From contig JARLJS010000022.1 of NCBI GenBank assembly GCA_031291075.1, positions 19,950 to 83,949 on the forward strand: a stretch of DNA of 64,000 nt, read 5' to 3'. The stretch's first letter is position 1; each line of letters starts with the position of its first letter. Source of the stretch: Nevskia sp. Its GTDB lineage: Bacteria; Pseudomonadota; Gammaproteobacteria; Nevskiales; Nevskiaceae. This document shows positions 33,563 to 42,752 of this stretch, one piece after another. Both the position numbers and the translations under genes were made by a program. The notes below the pieces were generated by a model that made no database searches, was not told the DNA's origin, and saw only the letters and a program-made list of their open reading frames with translations.

Positions 33563-34378
33563 TTAGTGGCTGCCTTCCACGCCGACCGGTGCCGGCGGCC
33601 AGGGGCTGGTATTGACCGTCGCCTGCACCTTCACGCCGGCGGCGCCGAACTTGGCCGGAAACTTCTCCGGCAGGCGCCACTCGCGGCCATTGCCGGCCAG
33701 GGCGTAGCCGAGCAGGCCGGCCGATACCTCGAAGCTGTCGCCGTCAGGCGCGGTGAGCTTGACCGCGCTGAGCTGCGCATGCGTGGCGCCATGGTTGGCC
33801 GCGGCGATGAACCAGCTGCCGTCGCGCTGGCGCAGGGTCCAGTCCAGCTTCGGCTCGGCCGGCGCCCCGCCCATCGGCACGAACACCGGGATCGAATAGC
33901 GCAAGCGGAAGTTCACGCCGCCGGTGACCTCGGACGGGGTGGTGCCGCTCTGCGGCGGGGGCAGCTCGTCGATCAGCAGGCGGTAGGTCAGTTCGTGGTC
34001 GGCCGGCTCACGGTTGAGCCGCACCACGCGTACCAGCTGCTCGGCCTGCGGCGCGATCACCACCATCGGCGGGCTGGCCACCAGCGCCTTGTCGGCCGGC
34101 TGCAGCGTATCGTCCTTGCCGTCCTGGCCCCAGGTGAACACCCGCACCTGGCCGGTCAGGGGAGCGTCTCCGGTATTGTGCAGGGTGATGCCGAGGGCCG
34201 GCTGGCCGGCCTGGAATACCAGCGTCACCGGCGAAACCTGCAGCGACGCGGCACCAGCCGGCGCGCCCAGCAGGGCCATCGCCAAGCCTAGCCAGCGTGC
34301 CCGGCTGCGGCGTCGGCCGCGCCCCGCAAGCGGGCGTGCGCGCGGCGCCGGCTCTCTTGCCCCATGCGAGTCATTCAT
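33563..34378 (-). CDS. fimbrial periplasmic chaperone (PapD-like)
   Basis: LQVSPVTLVFQAGQPALGITLHNTGDAPLTGQVRVFTW; QAEQLVRVVRL; YRLLIDELP. Confidence 0.92.
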   Translation of the reverse strand: MNDSHGAREPAPRARPLAGRGRRRSRARWLGLAMALLGAPAGAASLQVSPVTLVFQAGQPALGITLHNTGDAPLTGQVRVFTWGQDGKDDTLQPADKALVASPPMVVIAPQAEQLVRVVRLNREPADHELTYRLLIDELPPPQSGTTPSEVTGGVNFRLRYSIPVFVPMGGAPAEPKLDWTLRQRDGSWFIAAANHGATHAQLSAVKLTAPDGDSFEVSAGLLGYALAGNGREWRLPEKFPAKFGAAGVKVQATVNTSPWPPAPVGVEGSH

Positions 34379-34394
34379 GCCTACACCCCCGGAT

Positions 34395-34961
34395 TCAGAA
34401 GGTCAGCGAAGCAGTAATAATTGAACTATAGCTGTCTGCGTTCGGCCTTTCCTGCGGAAGTATACGGCCATAGACCGTAAAGGTCTGGACCACCCCCGTT
34501 CCGATCCCGCTCACGTTGCCGGCGACGCCGGAGGCGTCCCCCCAGACGGTGGAGTAGGAGGGGTCCAGGTAGAGTTGGTACTGCAGCCTGTCGGTGTTGG
34601 CCGGGTCTCCGGCGGCCGCGAGCCGCCGGTCGATGGTGGAGTCCGGCACGTTGCCCTTGTCCAGGGACAGGGTGAAACGGGTGTTCTTGGAACAGCTCAC
34701 GGTCAGGTGCGTCACCTGCAGCGAAGGTGCCACCTGGGGTTTGGCGCCGCCGACGGCATGTGCGCGGGCGTGCCCGAAGTCGAGGTCGGTCGCGCTGGAC
34801 AGCAGGCAGTCGTTGTCGACGATCACGGACACCACGAACGTCGCCGTGCGGGTGGTTGTCCCTGCGGGCGGCACGGCGGTTTGTGCGCTCGCAGCAAGAC
34901 ACAGCAGTCCCGCACCCAGGCCGGAAGCGATAGCAAGGGTGCGGGACGTGCCTCTAGTCAT
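34395..34961 (-). CDS. spore coat U domain-containing pilin-like protein
   Basis: FVVSVIVDNDCLLSSATDLDFG; VVQTFTVYGRILPQERPNADSYSSIITASLTF. Confidence 0.88.
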   Translation of the reverse strand: MTRGTSRTLAIASGLGAGLLCLAASAQTAVPPAGTTTRTATFVVSVIVDNDCLLSSATDLDFGHARAHAVGGAKPQVAPSLQVTHLTVSCSKNTRFTLSLDKGNVPDSTIDRRLAAAGDPANTDRLQYQLYLDPSYSTVWGDASGVAGNVSGIGTGVVQTFTVYGRILPQERPNADSYSSIITASLTF

Positions 34962-34994
34962 CGACGATAGATCGGGTGCTCGCGGCTGCAGGGG

Positions 34995-35525
34995 CTAGTA
35001 CGTGACCGTCGCAGTGATCGTCGTCTGGTAGGTGTCCGGCTTCGGCGTGGTCTGTGCCGGTACCTGACCGTAGACGGTGATTGACTGCGCGGTGCCGTTG
35101 CCGGTGCCGCTCACGGTGTTGGTGCCCACTGTGTTGCCCCATACCGTCGTCATGCCGGCATTGGAGTAGAGCTGGAAGCCCATCGTGGTTCCGGTGTTGC
35201 CGGCCGTGGTGCCCGCCATCAGCCGCGAGGCGACGGTCGAACCGCTGACCGTGCCGGCGTCCAGCCCCACGTTGTAGGTCGTGGTGTTGGAGCAGGTCAC
35301 GCTGACCGTGGTGGTGCCATTCACCACCGAGGTCAGCAGGCCGACGCTGCTGCCGAAGTTGAGTGTCGAAGCACTGACCGCGCAGCTCGAAACCAGCGTG
35401 ATCTGCACCAGGAACGTCGTCGTGGTGGTGCTGGCCTGGGCTGCCGGAACCATTGCTGCAGCCGCCAAAGTGGCGCAGATGCCGGCCGCAGTAAAGCGCA
35501 AATTTTTATAGTTGGTCTGTTTCAC
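34995..35525 (-). CDS. spore coat U domain-containing pilin-like protein
   Basis: GTG start; FLVQITLVSSCAVSASTLNFGSS; SITVYGQVPAQTTPKPDTYQTTITATVTY. Confidence 0.88.
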   Translation of the reverse strand: MKQTNYKNLRFTAAGICATLAAAAMVPAAQASTTTTTFLVQITLVSSCAVSASTLNFGSSVGLLTSVVNGTTTVSVTCSNTTTYNVGLDAGTVSGSTVASRLMAGTTAGNTGTTMGFQLYSNAGMTTVWGNTVGTNTVSGTGNGTAQSITVYGQVPAQTTPKPDTYQTTITATVTY

Positions 35526-35729
35526 TGTTGTCTCCCTCTGAACATCCGTTGAATGTGGTGACTCTCGATCAAATCTCCCCGCCGCATTCCTCTTGCCGCT
35601 GATACCGTGCCGCGGCGCTGGGCCCGGTATCCCTTGCATTGGTTTCGATTCTCACGGCACAGGCTCCGCCCGCCGGCCTGCGCCGGAATCGTCCCTATCC
35701 AAATATTGTTGCCCGCTGGGCGAGCAGCT

Positions 35730-36239
35730 CTAGAAGGTGATTGTCGCCGTCTCCGTCGAGCTGTAGTTATCGGCGGTCGGGATGGTCTGGGCCGGCACCT
35801 GACCGTAGATGGTGATCGACTGGGCGGAACCGCTGCCGGTACCGCTGACCGTGCTGCCGCCACTGGTATCGCCCCAGATGGTGCTGCGACCCGAATCGCT
35901 GTAGAGCTGGTACTGCACCGTTTGCACATTGCTCCCGGTTCCGGCCAGCAGGCGCGCGGTGACGGTCGAGCCGGTGGTGGTGCCCTTGTCCAGGCTCAAG
36001 GTGTAGCTCGTGCCGTTGGAGCAGGTCACGCTCAGCGTGGTGGTCTGGTTGATGGGGCTGGTCGCCAGCGCGCTCGTCGCGGTGCCGAACGGCAGCGCGT
36101 TGGCGCTGATCGAACAGTCGGACGATACGGTCAAGGAGACCAGGAAGGTTGCGGTCTTGTTGGTGGCCTGCGCCGACAACGAGACGCAGCCGATGAAGGC
36201 TGACATGATGACCGCGCGCACAATCTTGCTGTAGTTCAT
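35730..36239 (-). CDS. spore coat U domain-containing pilin-like protein
   Basis: FLVSLTVSSDCSISANALPFGTA; SITIYGQVPAQTIPTADNYSSTETATITF. Confidence 0.88.
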   Translation of the reverse strand: MNYSKIVRAVIMSAFIGCVSLSAQATNKTATFLVSLTVSSDCSISANALPFGTATSALATSPINQTTTLSVTCSNGTSYTLSLDKGTTTGSTVTARLLAGTGSNVQTVQYQLYSDSGRSTIWGDTSGGSTVSGTGSGSAQSITIYGQVPAQTIPTADNYSSTETATITF

Positions 36240-36792
36240 GGCGGTTACACTCGGGGTTTGTTGGAACGCTGCCGCACAGGCACGTGGCAACGTGCATGCG
36301 CTTTGGCCAGGGCAAGGGAAGTCACGCAGCCGACCGCCAGGGCCAGCAGGATCTGCAGTGCGGCTACATGTGGCATCTGGACAACTCCCCATGAATTCGG
36401 ATCGCTTGTGACGAGTCCTTCGTCACTGTCGCAATCCTATGCTTCACCACGCCTATGCAAGTGCAAACGACGGATCAGCGGTGGAGCCGGGAAGACCTTC
36501 GGCTTTGGGACCCACCAAGCGGCGCAGCAGGACGGATGAGTGGTGGCGAAGATCCCGTGTGCATTGGGGATTTTGTAGTTTTCGCGCGTTGCGACACAGC
36601 CCCATAGTGTGTTGATCGCCGGCTGGATTGGTAGGGCCCAGCAGGGGGTGTCTGGCACCGTTCTTGATGGCATGTCATGCCCGGCCGTCGCGGCAGGAGA
36701 CGTGCTTGCTGCGACCAAACAGGCGTTAACCGGGCCCGCTTCGCGCCGGATTGGTTAATCTGTGTGGGAAAAACACACCATGAGCTATTTCT

Positions 36793-37131
36793 ATGCAAAC
36801 CCGGGCTAACCGGCGGCGGATCGCCGCCGGGCTGATGCTCCTTTCCGGCGCCACTCACGTCGCGCAGTTATGGGTCTATCCAGGCCAAGCCGATGTGATC
36901 GGCGCAGCGGTCTTCGGCGCCCTCTATTTCCTGCTGGGTCTTTACCTGTTACAGCCCAAGCGTGCCGCACTGTGGTGCGCAATAGTGTTCCCGCTCATCG
37001 GCGGCAGCCTGGGCCTGTACCGCTACCTGATGGTGCGGCCGAATCCCTTCTCGTTGTTCCACGTCGCCGTCGACGTGGCGGTGATCGCGCTCTGCGTATC
37101 GCTGTTGCTGCGCCGTACGGGCAGCGCGTAG
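36793..37131 (+). CDS. small membrane protein, hypothetical
   Basis: About four hydrophobic segments; ORF with GC-rich coding pattern. Confidence 0.6.
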   Translation: MQTRANRRRIAAGLMLLSGATHVAQLWVYPGQADVIGAAVFGALYFLLGLYLLQPKRAALWCAIVFPLIGGSLGLYRYLMVRPNPFSLFHVAVDVAVIALCVSLLLRRTGSA

Positions 37132-37134
37132 CGG

Positions 37135-37731
37135 CTAGTGCTGTCCCTTGGCGGCCGCCAGCTGCTGCACCGCGGCCAGCGCCTTGGCGACGTTGTCGGT
37201 CGGCGCCAGGCCCCCCAGCGTCGCGGCGATCCTGCCGTCGGGGGTGACCACGTAGGTGGTGCGCTCGGCGAAGCCGTGGTCGATCTCGACCCCGCGGGTA
37301 TCCTTGATTCCGGGCGCCCCTTCCTTCACCTTCAGATCGTAGGAACGCGCGATCTTGCCGTCGGCGTCGGACGCGACCGCGATCTTGCCGGCGCAGTAGT
37401 TCGGGTCGGCGGAGAAGTCGTTGAGCCGGGCGATGCTGTCCAGCGACACGCCGATGATGCTGGCCCCGGCCGCGGCGAACTTCTCCTGGTTGATGGAGAA
37501 CGTGTGCGCCTGCAGGTTGCAGCCGCCGGTGTAGGCGGACGGGTAGAAGTACACGACCACCGGCCCCTGCTTCAGCGCCTGCTTGAGCGAGAAGGTGAAA
37601 GCCTTGCCGGCGAGGGAGGCCGGCGCCGTGAAGTCGGGAGCGGTATCCCCTTCCTTCAAGGCAGCGAGGGCGGGAAGCGCCAGGACGCTCGACAGCAGCC
37701 AGATCAGGGAATGTCGCAGGTATCGGTTCAT
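37135..37731 (-). CDS. peroxiredoxin with signal peptide
   Basis: ALKEGDTAPDFTAPASLAGKAFTFSL; VVVYFYPSAYTGGCNLQAHTFS. Confidence 0.88.
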   Translation of the reverse strand: MNRYLRHSLIWLLSSVLALPALAALKEGDTAPDFTAPASLAGKAFTFSLKQALKQGPVVVYFYPSAYTGGCNLQAHTFSINQEKFAAAGASIIGVSLDSIARLNDFSADPNYCAGKIAVASDADGKIARSYDLKVKEGAPGIKDTRGVEIDHGFAERTTYVVTPDGRIAATLGGLAPTDNVAKALAAVQQLAAAKGQH

Positions 37732-37910
37732 TGGTCCGCTCCGCAAAGCCCCGGGGGGACGGGGCGAAGGCACGACAGGGCAGCAGGAATCGTGACGGTT
37801 TCGCGAGGGGAATCCCCCCTCTGGTCCGATTCAATTTTCTTATAAGTCAGAAATCGCCCCGTTTCAATCGGCCTCCCGCTCGCCGGATGCTGCCTTCGCA
37901 GCGGGCCGGT

Positions 37911-38390
37911 TCAAGGCGGCGAAGCGGCGGGAGGCGGCGGCGGGGGAGGCGGTGGCACCGCGGTGCCGGCCGCGAATCCCGGCACCTGGTTGCCCCTGGC
38001 ATACATGCACTGTTCGTAGGCAACGTTGTAGCGGTACTGCAGGTATCCTGCCGAACGGTTGCCGCTTTCGGCACCGATGGCTGTGCCGGCCAGCAGGCCC
38101 ACGCCGGCCCCTGTCGCGGCGGCTTCGCCGCCCCGGCCGATCAGGGCGCCGGCGGCCGCACCCACGGCGGCGCCGGTGACCGCTCCCGCGGCAGTCGAAC
38201 TTGCCGCCGCCTCGCCGGGCGACTGGCCGATCTGGCTCTGCGCGTACTGGCGGCACACCGCATCGTCGGCCTGGAATACCTCGAACGGCTTGTACGGTCC
38301 CGGCATGGTCGCCACGGTGGGACCGCTCGGCATCTCGGCACAGGCCGACAACAGGCATGCGGTCAACACGCAGGCTTTCAGGGCGCGCAT
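37911..38390 (-). CDS. glycine-zipper lipoprotein-like protein
   Basis: Lipobox LLSAC; AAGAVTGAAVGAAAGALIGRGGEAAATGAGVGLLAGTAIGA; poly-Pro tail. Confidence 0.78.
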   Translation of the reverse strand: MRALKACVLTACLLSACAEMPSGPTVATMPGPYKPFEVFQADDAVCRQYAQSQIGQSPGEAAASSTAAGAVTGAAVGAAAGALIGRGGEAAATGAGVGLLAGTAIGAESGNRSAGYLQYRYNVAYEQCMYARGNQVPGFAAGTAVPPPPPPPPPAASPP

Positions 38391-38469
38391 GACATTCCTC
38401 CGGAATTTCGGGCAACGGGTGGAAAACCGGCGCTACGCGTTGCCGGGACGCCGCCGACCCGGGGGCGGG

Positions 38470-38946
38470 CTACCGCGCGGGTCCGGGTGGCACGGCGGGG
38501 ACCGTGCGCCAGGGTTCGGGACACTGAGCGACGCGGGGATAGTAGTCTCTCGCCGACTCGCAGTAGTACCAGCTTGCCGCGGGCGGCGGGGGCGAAGGCG
38601 AAGGTTCCGCCACCACGGCGGGCGGCGCGGAATAGTAATAGGGGTAGGCATAGCCCGCGTACGGGCTGTAGTACGGGTAGCCCCAGTACGCCGCGTCCCA
38701 ACCCAGGCCCAGGCCCAGCCCCAGTCCCCACCATCCCCAGCCGTCGTGCCCGCCGCCGTCGTGCCAGCCGCCGCCGTGCCAGCCCGGTTGGCCGTGCCAG
38801 CCCGGAGCGCCATGCCCGCCTGGAGCGCCATGCCCGCCACCGCCACCACCGCCCCGGTGACCCTGGGCGCCCGCGGGCAGCGCCAAGCTGCATCCGAGCA
38901 GCGCCACGCCCAGCGCGATGTTGAGTTTCAACGATGTCTTTTTCAT
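38470..38946 (-). CDS. secreted Gly/His/Trp/Tyr-rich low-complexity protein
   Basis: Signal peptide then GGHGAPGWHGQPGWHGGGWHDGGG and WGWWGLGLGLGLGW. Confidence 0.65.
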   Translation of the reverse strand: MKKTSLKLNIALGVALLGCSLALPAGAQGHRGGGGGGGHGAPGGHGAPGWHGQPGWHGGGWHDGGGHDGWGWWGLGLGLGLGWDAAYWGYPYYSPYAGYAYPYYYSAPPAVVAEPSPSPPPPAASWYYCESARDYYPRVAQCPEPWRTVPAVPPGPAR

Positions 38947-38968
38947 GGCTGCATCCTCGGCAAACGGG

Positions 38969-39580
<612 letters not shown>

Positions 39581-39747
39581 GCGGATTCTCCTGAGAGCTG
39601 ATGGAGCGCCGTTGATACCCGCTCCGCGGATATCGGCGCTTATAAAACTCATGATGCATTGGCCGCCACCGCGCGGCATTGACCTGGGTCAAGAACCCGT
39701 TAAGTAGGGTTAAGCACCCGGGTTCCGGGCGGAACAGGGAAACGAGC

Positions 39748-39778
39748 AAAAAAAAGCCGCGGCAGTGGCCGCGGCTTT
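39748..39778 (-). terminator. Rho-independent terminator of the cold-shock gene
   Basis: Minus strand AAAGCCGCGGCCACTGCCGCGGCTTTTTTTT. Confidence 0.85.
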
Positions 39779-39796
39779 GTTGCTGCTTGTGTCGCT

Positions 39797-40009
39797 TTAC
39801 AGGGGGCGGATCTTCGTCGCCTGCATGCCCTTGGGGCCGCGCGCGGCGATGTACTCGACGCGCTGGCCTTCAGCCAGGGTCTTGAACCCGTCGCCCTGGA
39901 TTTCCTTGAAGTGCGCAAAAAGGTCTTCGCCGCCGTCGGCCGGCGTAATGAAGCCGAACCCCTTGGCGTCGTTGAACCATTTCACGGAACCGGTTGAGAC
40001 ATTACTCAT
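39797..40009 (-). CDS. cold-shock protein (CspA family)
   Basis: [48 protein letters not shown]. Confidence 0.97.
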   Translation of the reverse strand: MSNVSTGSVKWFNDAKGFGFITPADGGEDLFAHFKEIQGDGFKTLAEGQRVEYIAARGPKGMQATKIRPL

Positions 40010-40199
40010 GATGACATTCCTAATAACCACTTAAACGGGCAACCCGCCCGGGAGAGGCAAGCGATCAAGGAACGTATCGAGAGGATTACATGTCGCCACG
40101 AGAGTGGCTGTGAAATCGAACTGACAACACTGCTTGAAACGACTGCGCTACGCACTTTACAGGAAAAGGGGGCCTGCAGCAACGGGCCGCTTCCGCACG

Positions 40200-40535
40200 C
40201 TATCTGCTTGCGCGGGAATCGGTCCGGAAAAATGCGGCGTCCACGCAATCCGGCCGATTGCGGATGCGCAGCCAGTACTCCTGCCGCGCGTCATCATCGA
40301 TATCCACGAAGCCGCCATAGAGCTTGTCGCGACCGTTGCCTTTGGGCTGTGTCACCAGGTACGGCTCGCCGGAGCCGGCATCGAAACAGTTGTACGGGCC
40401 GCAGGTGGACATCTGCAGGACCTTGCCGCCGTAGTGATAGACACGGCAGGACTTCGGGCGCTCCACCCAGCCGATGCGTCCACGGCCACCGATGGCCTGC
40501 GACTTGGCCTCGATGTACATCAGCTGCTTGTTCAT
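40200..40535 (-). CDS. hypothetical protein
   Basis: ORF MNKQLMYIEAKSQAIGGRGRIGWVERPKSCRVYHYGGKVLQ; 11 nt downstream of the repeat-protein gene on the same strand. Confidence 0.6.
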   Translation of the reverse strand: MNKQLMYIEAKSQAIGGRGRIGWVERPKSCRVYHYGGKVLQMSTCGPYNCFDAGSGEPYLVTQPKGNGRDKLYGGFVDIDDDARQEYWLRIRNRPDCVDAAFFRTDSRASR

Positions 40536-40546
40536 CCCTAGGTTCC

Positions 40547-41038
40547 CTAGCAGTCGACACCTTCCCGGTTGCGCATTTCGTCCTGCTGGCGCGTCGGTGA
40601 GACCTCGTAGTCCCCGTTGTTCGCGCGTTGCGCTTCTTCCAGGTGATATTTGCCGTCGACGCCGAGGAATGAACCGGCGTAGTGATAACAACCGTCCTCG
40701 CCGCGAAAGCAGCCGCGAGGATGGTATTTGCCATCCAAGCCCAGGAAGGCGCCCGGCGGATGATAACGGCCGTCTTCGCCCAGGAAGGAATGGGCCGGAT
40801 GATAATCGCCATCGACGCCCAGGAAATGCCCCCGCGGGCGATATACGCCATCGCCGAACAACACGTGTCCCTTGGGATGGTATTTTCCGTCGCTCCCCAG
40901 GAATGACCCGGCCGGGTAATACTCGGAATCGACACCACGGAAGGAACCCTTCGGGTGATAACGTCCGTCCTCGCCGAGGATCGAGCCGGCAGGGTAGTAG
41001 TTGCCATCGATGCCGCGCATGCGGCGGGCGCTATACAT
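40547..41038 (-). CDS. 13-residue tandem repeat protein of unknown function
   Basis: About ten consecutive 13-aa units, consensus GxDGxYHPxGSFL; no signal peptide or TM segment. Confidence 0.8.
   Translation of the reverse strand: MYSARRMRGIDGNYYPAGSILGEDGRYHPKGSFRGVDSEYYPAGSFLGSDGKYHPKGHVLFGDGVYRPRGHFLGVDGDYHPAHSFLGEDGRYHPPGAFLGLDGKYHPRGCFRGEDGCYHYAGSFLGVDGKYHLEEAQRANNGDYEVSPTRQQDEMRNREGVDC
40625..41014 (-). repeat. 39-bp coding tandem repeat array (about 10 units)
   Basis: Translated units: GIDGNYYPAGSIL/GEDGRYHPKGSFR/GVDSEYYPAGSFL/GSDGKYHPKGHVL/FGDGVYRPRGHFL/GVDGDYHPAHSFL/GEDGRYHPPGAFL/GLDGKYHPRGCFR/GEDGCYHYAGSFL/GVDGKYHLEEAQR. Confidence 0.85.
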
Positions 41039-41296
41039 GGTCTGACCCAGTTGATGAACCCGGGGTGGTGGCGCTACGGAACCGCGCGTTATGGGAGGGA
41101 CGATCGCACCTCAGCGCCGAAGCGAGGCGTCATCGAGTGTTGGAGCGTCCGGTTAAGGCGATACGCCTGCTGCTTCAGCCAGAGCAGCTGATCCCCAGCA
41201 TACGCCGGAACGCAGGAGTATGCGAATTGCCCCTTCGCAAATAGGCGTATAGTGATCCTACCGTGCTGTCGCGGTGTTCACTCTGGGTTTATCCGT

Positions 41297-41557
41297 ATGG
41301 CGCGCAACACGGTCGAAGATTGTCTTGTCCACATTTCGAGCCGATTCGATCTGACGCTGATCGCCGCCAAGCGCGCTAGACAGCTGGCCAGGGGCGCGGA
41401 CGCCAAGGTGCCGCGACAAGATCACAAGTCCACGGTGCTGGCACTGCAGGAGATCGCCAACGGCGAAATCACCGCATCGGTCCTGGCCGAATCCGATTTG
41501 CCCGTGATTCCGATGCGTGGCATCGACGAGGAGCTATTACTGCTCGGTCACCTCTGA
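41297..41557 (+). CDS. rpoZ: DNA-directed RNA polymerase omega subunit (possible paralogue)
   Basis: MARNTVEDCLVHISSRFDLTLIAAKRARQLARGADAKVPRQDHKSTVLALQEIANGEITASVL matches the omega N-terminal signature. Confidence 0.88.
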   Translation: MARNTVEDCLVHISSRFDLTLIAAKRARQLARGADAKVPRQDHKSTVLALQEIANGEITASVLAESDLPVIPMRGIDEELLLLGHL

Positions 41558-41903
41558 TTCGTTTTCCGCGACGGCGATGTGCACGGCGGCAGCCTTGGTC
41601 GACGCATCGGGAGGGAAATATGCTCAAGCTGGCAAGGAACGAAAAGAGGCAGTAAAGGGGCATCGGCGTCGTTAACGCCAAGCGCGCAGTCTCCGAATTT
41701 CCATATCACTCGTTTTCGGCGAACCGTCCGGTTTCTGCGGAAAACGTTCATTCGATCTTCAGGCGGCCTCAAATCGAGCGGCTCTGCGAGGAGCTTCCCC
41801 GCTCGTCGGTTCGCATCCAATTCACTGCACAGGGGAGTATGCTGGCTCACGCCCGAATGAATGCCACTCGCGCGCTGCGCCCCGGTTTCCTGGAGGAACA
41901 GAT

Positions 41904-42164
41904 ATGCGCGAGCTGACCCAGATGGATCGTCTCTGGCTGGTGGCTCAGGCCCACCGCGGCGGAAATCTCGTCATCTCGGCCTCATCCAGAGAGCGCCTGC
42001 GAAAAATGGATCTCATCACCACCCGCCACAACCGCTCGGCCGGGCTGACGCGCCTTGGCTATGAGTTGGCGCTCCGATTGAAACAGCAGATGAGATCTTC
42101 TGCCCACGCCGGCGCGGTCCTGGCCACCAGCTTGCCCAAAGGCAATATAGGAATCAGTCCATGA
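41904..42164 (+). CDS. small hypothetical protein
   Basis: ORF overlapping the next gene's start by 4 nt (ATGA), suggesting translational coupling. Confidence 0.5.
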   Translation: MRELTQMDRLWLVAQAHRGGNLVISASSRERLRKMDLITTRHNRSAGLTRLGYELALRLKQQMRSSAHAGAVLATSLPKGNIGISP

Positions 42165-42496
42165 GCGAATACACAGATACGGGAGCCGCCGAGTTGGCGG
42201 GCAGTCCGGTGCCGACCGCTGCTCGGCCCACGCTATCGAAGCGGCAGATCAAGGCGCTGGCATTTGCCAACGAGCGCCTGACCAGGCAAAGGTGGAAACA
42301 CATGCTGCCCGATGCAAGGGCCTTGTGGACCAAAGTACCTGCCGAGGACCTGACGAAAGTCAACGGCAACATCCATGCGCTGGCCGGTCTGGTCCAGCTG
42401 CGTTATCACACCAGTCGGGAGGATGCGGATCGGCAGGTGCAACAGTTCTTTCTGGAGCACCCGCCGACGGCAACGGCAGAAGCCACCAGGCCCTGA
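42161..42496 (+). CDS. CsbD-like stress protein
   Basis: WTKVPAEDLTKVNGNIHALAGLVQLRYHTSREDADRQVQQFF resembles the CsbD/YjbJ pattern. Confidence 0.6.
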   Translation: MSEYTDTGAAELAGSPVPTAARPTLSKRQIKALAFANERLTRQRWKHMLPDARALWTKVPAEDLTKVNGNIHALAGLVQLRYHTSREDADRQVQQFFLEHPPTATAEATRP

Positions 42497-42568
42497 GAGC
42501 CGCGCGTGCGCTGAAGTATGCAGGTTGCAGATCGTTGGCGTAGAAGACTGTAGATCATGCAGCAAACG

Positions 42569-42595
42569 AAAAACCCCGCATTTACGCGGGGTTAT
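42569..42595 (-). terminator. Rho-independent terminator downstream of tRNA-Val
   Basis: Minus strand AACCCCGC-GTAAAT-GCGGGGTTTTT. Confidence 0.85.
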
Positions 42596-42627
42596 CGTTT
42601 GTTCCGGGTCACTCCGGAACACCTGTC

Positions 42628-42702
42628 TGGTGGACGGTACAGGGATCGAACCTGTGGCCCCCGCCGTGTGAAGGCGATGCTCTACCGCTGAGCTAACCGT
42701 CC
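42628..42702 (-). tRNA. tRNA-Val(CAC)
   Basis: Minus strand GGACGGTTAGCTCAGCGGTAGAGCATCGCCTTCACACGGCGGGGGCCACAGGTTCGATCCCTGTACCGTCCACCA folds as a cloverleaf with anticodon CAC and encoded CCA. Confidence 0.95.
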
Positions 42703-42752
42703 AAGGGGACGTATTCTAGGGACGTGACCGCGCCGACGCAATGCCGCCAGCC

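Noticed and set aside
36258-36858. Small ORFs between the pilus cluster and the 36793 membrane gene
   Set aside because: Overlapping ORFs on both strands with no recognisable motifs; probably intergenic or regulatory.
40625-41014. CRISPR array
   Set aside because: Periodicity is 39 nt with no unique spacers and is explained by a coding 13-aa repeat.
41548-41860. Overlapping ORFs on both strands after the omega gene
   Set aside because: Neither frame shows a recognisable family or a consistent start context.
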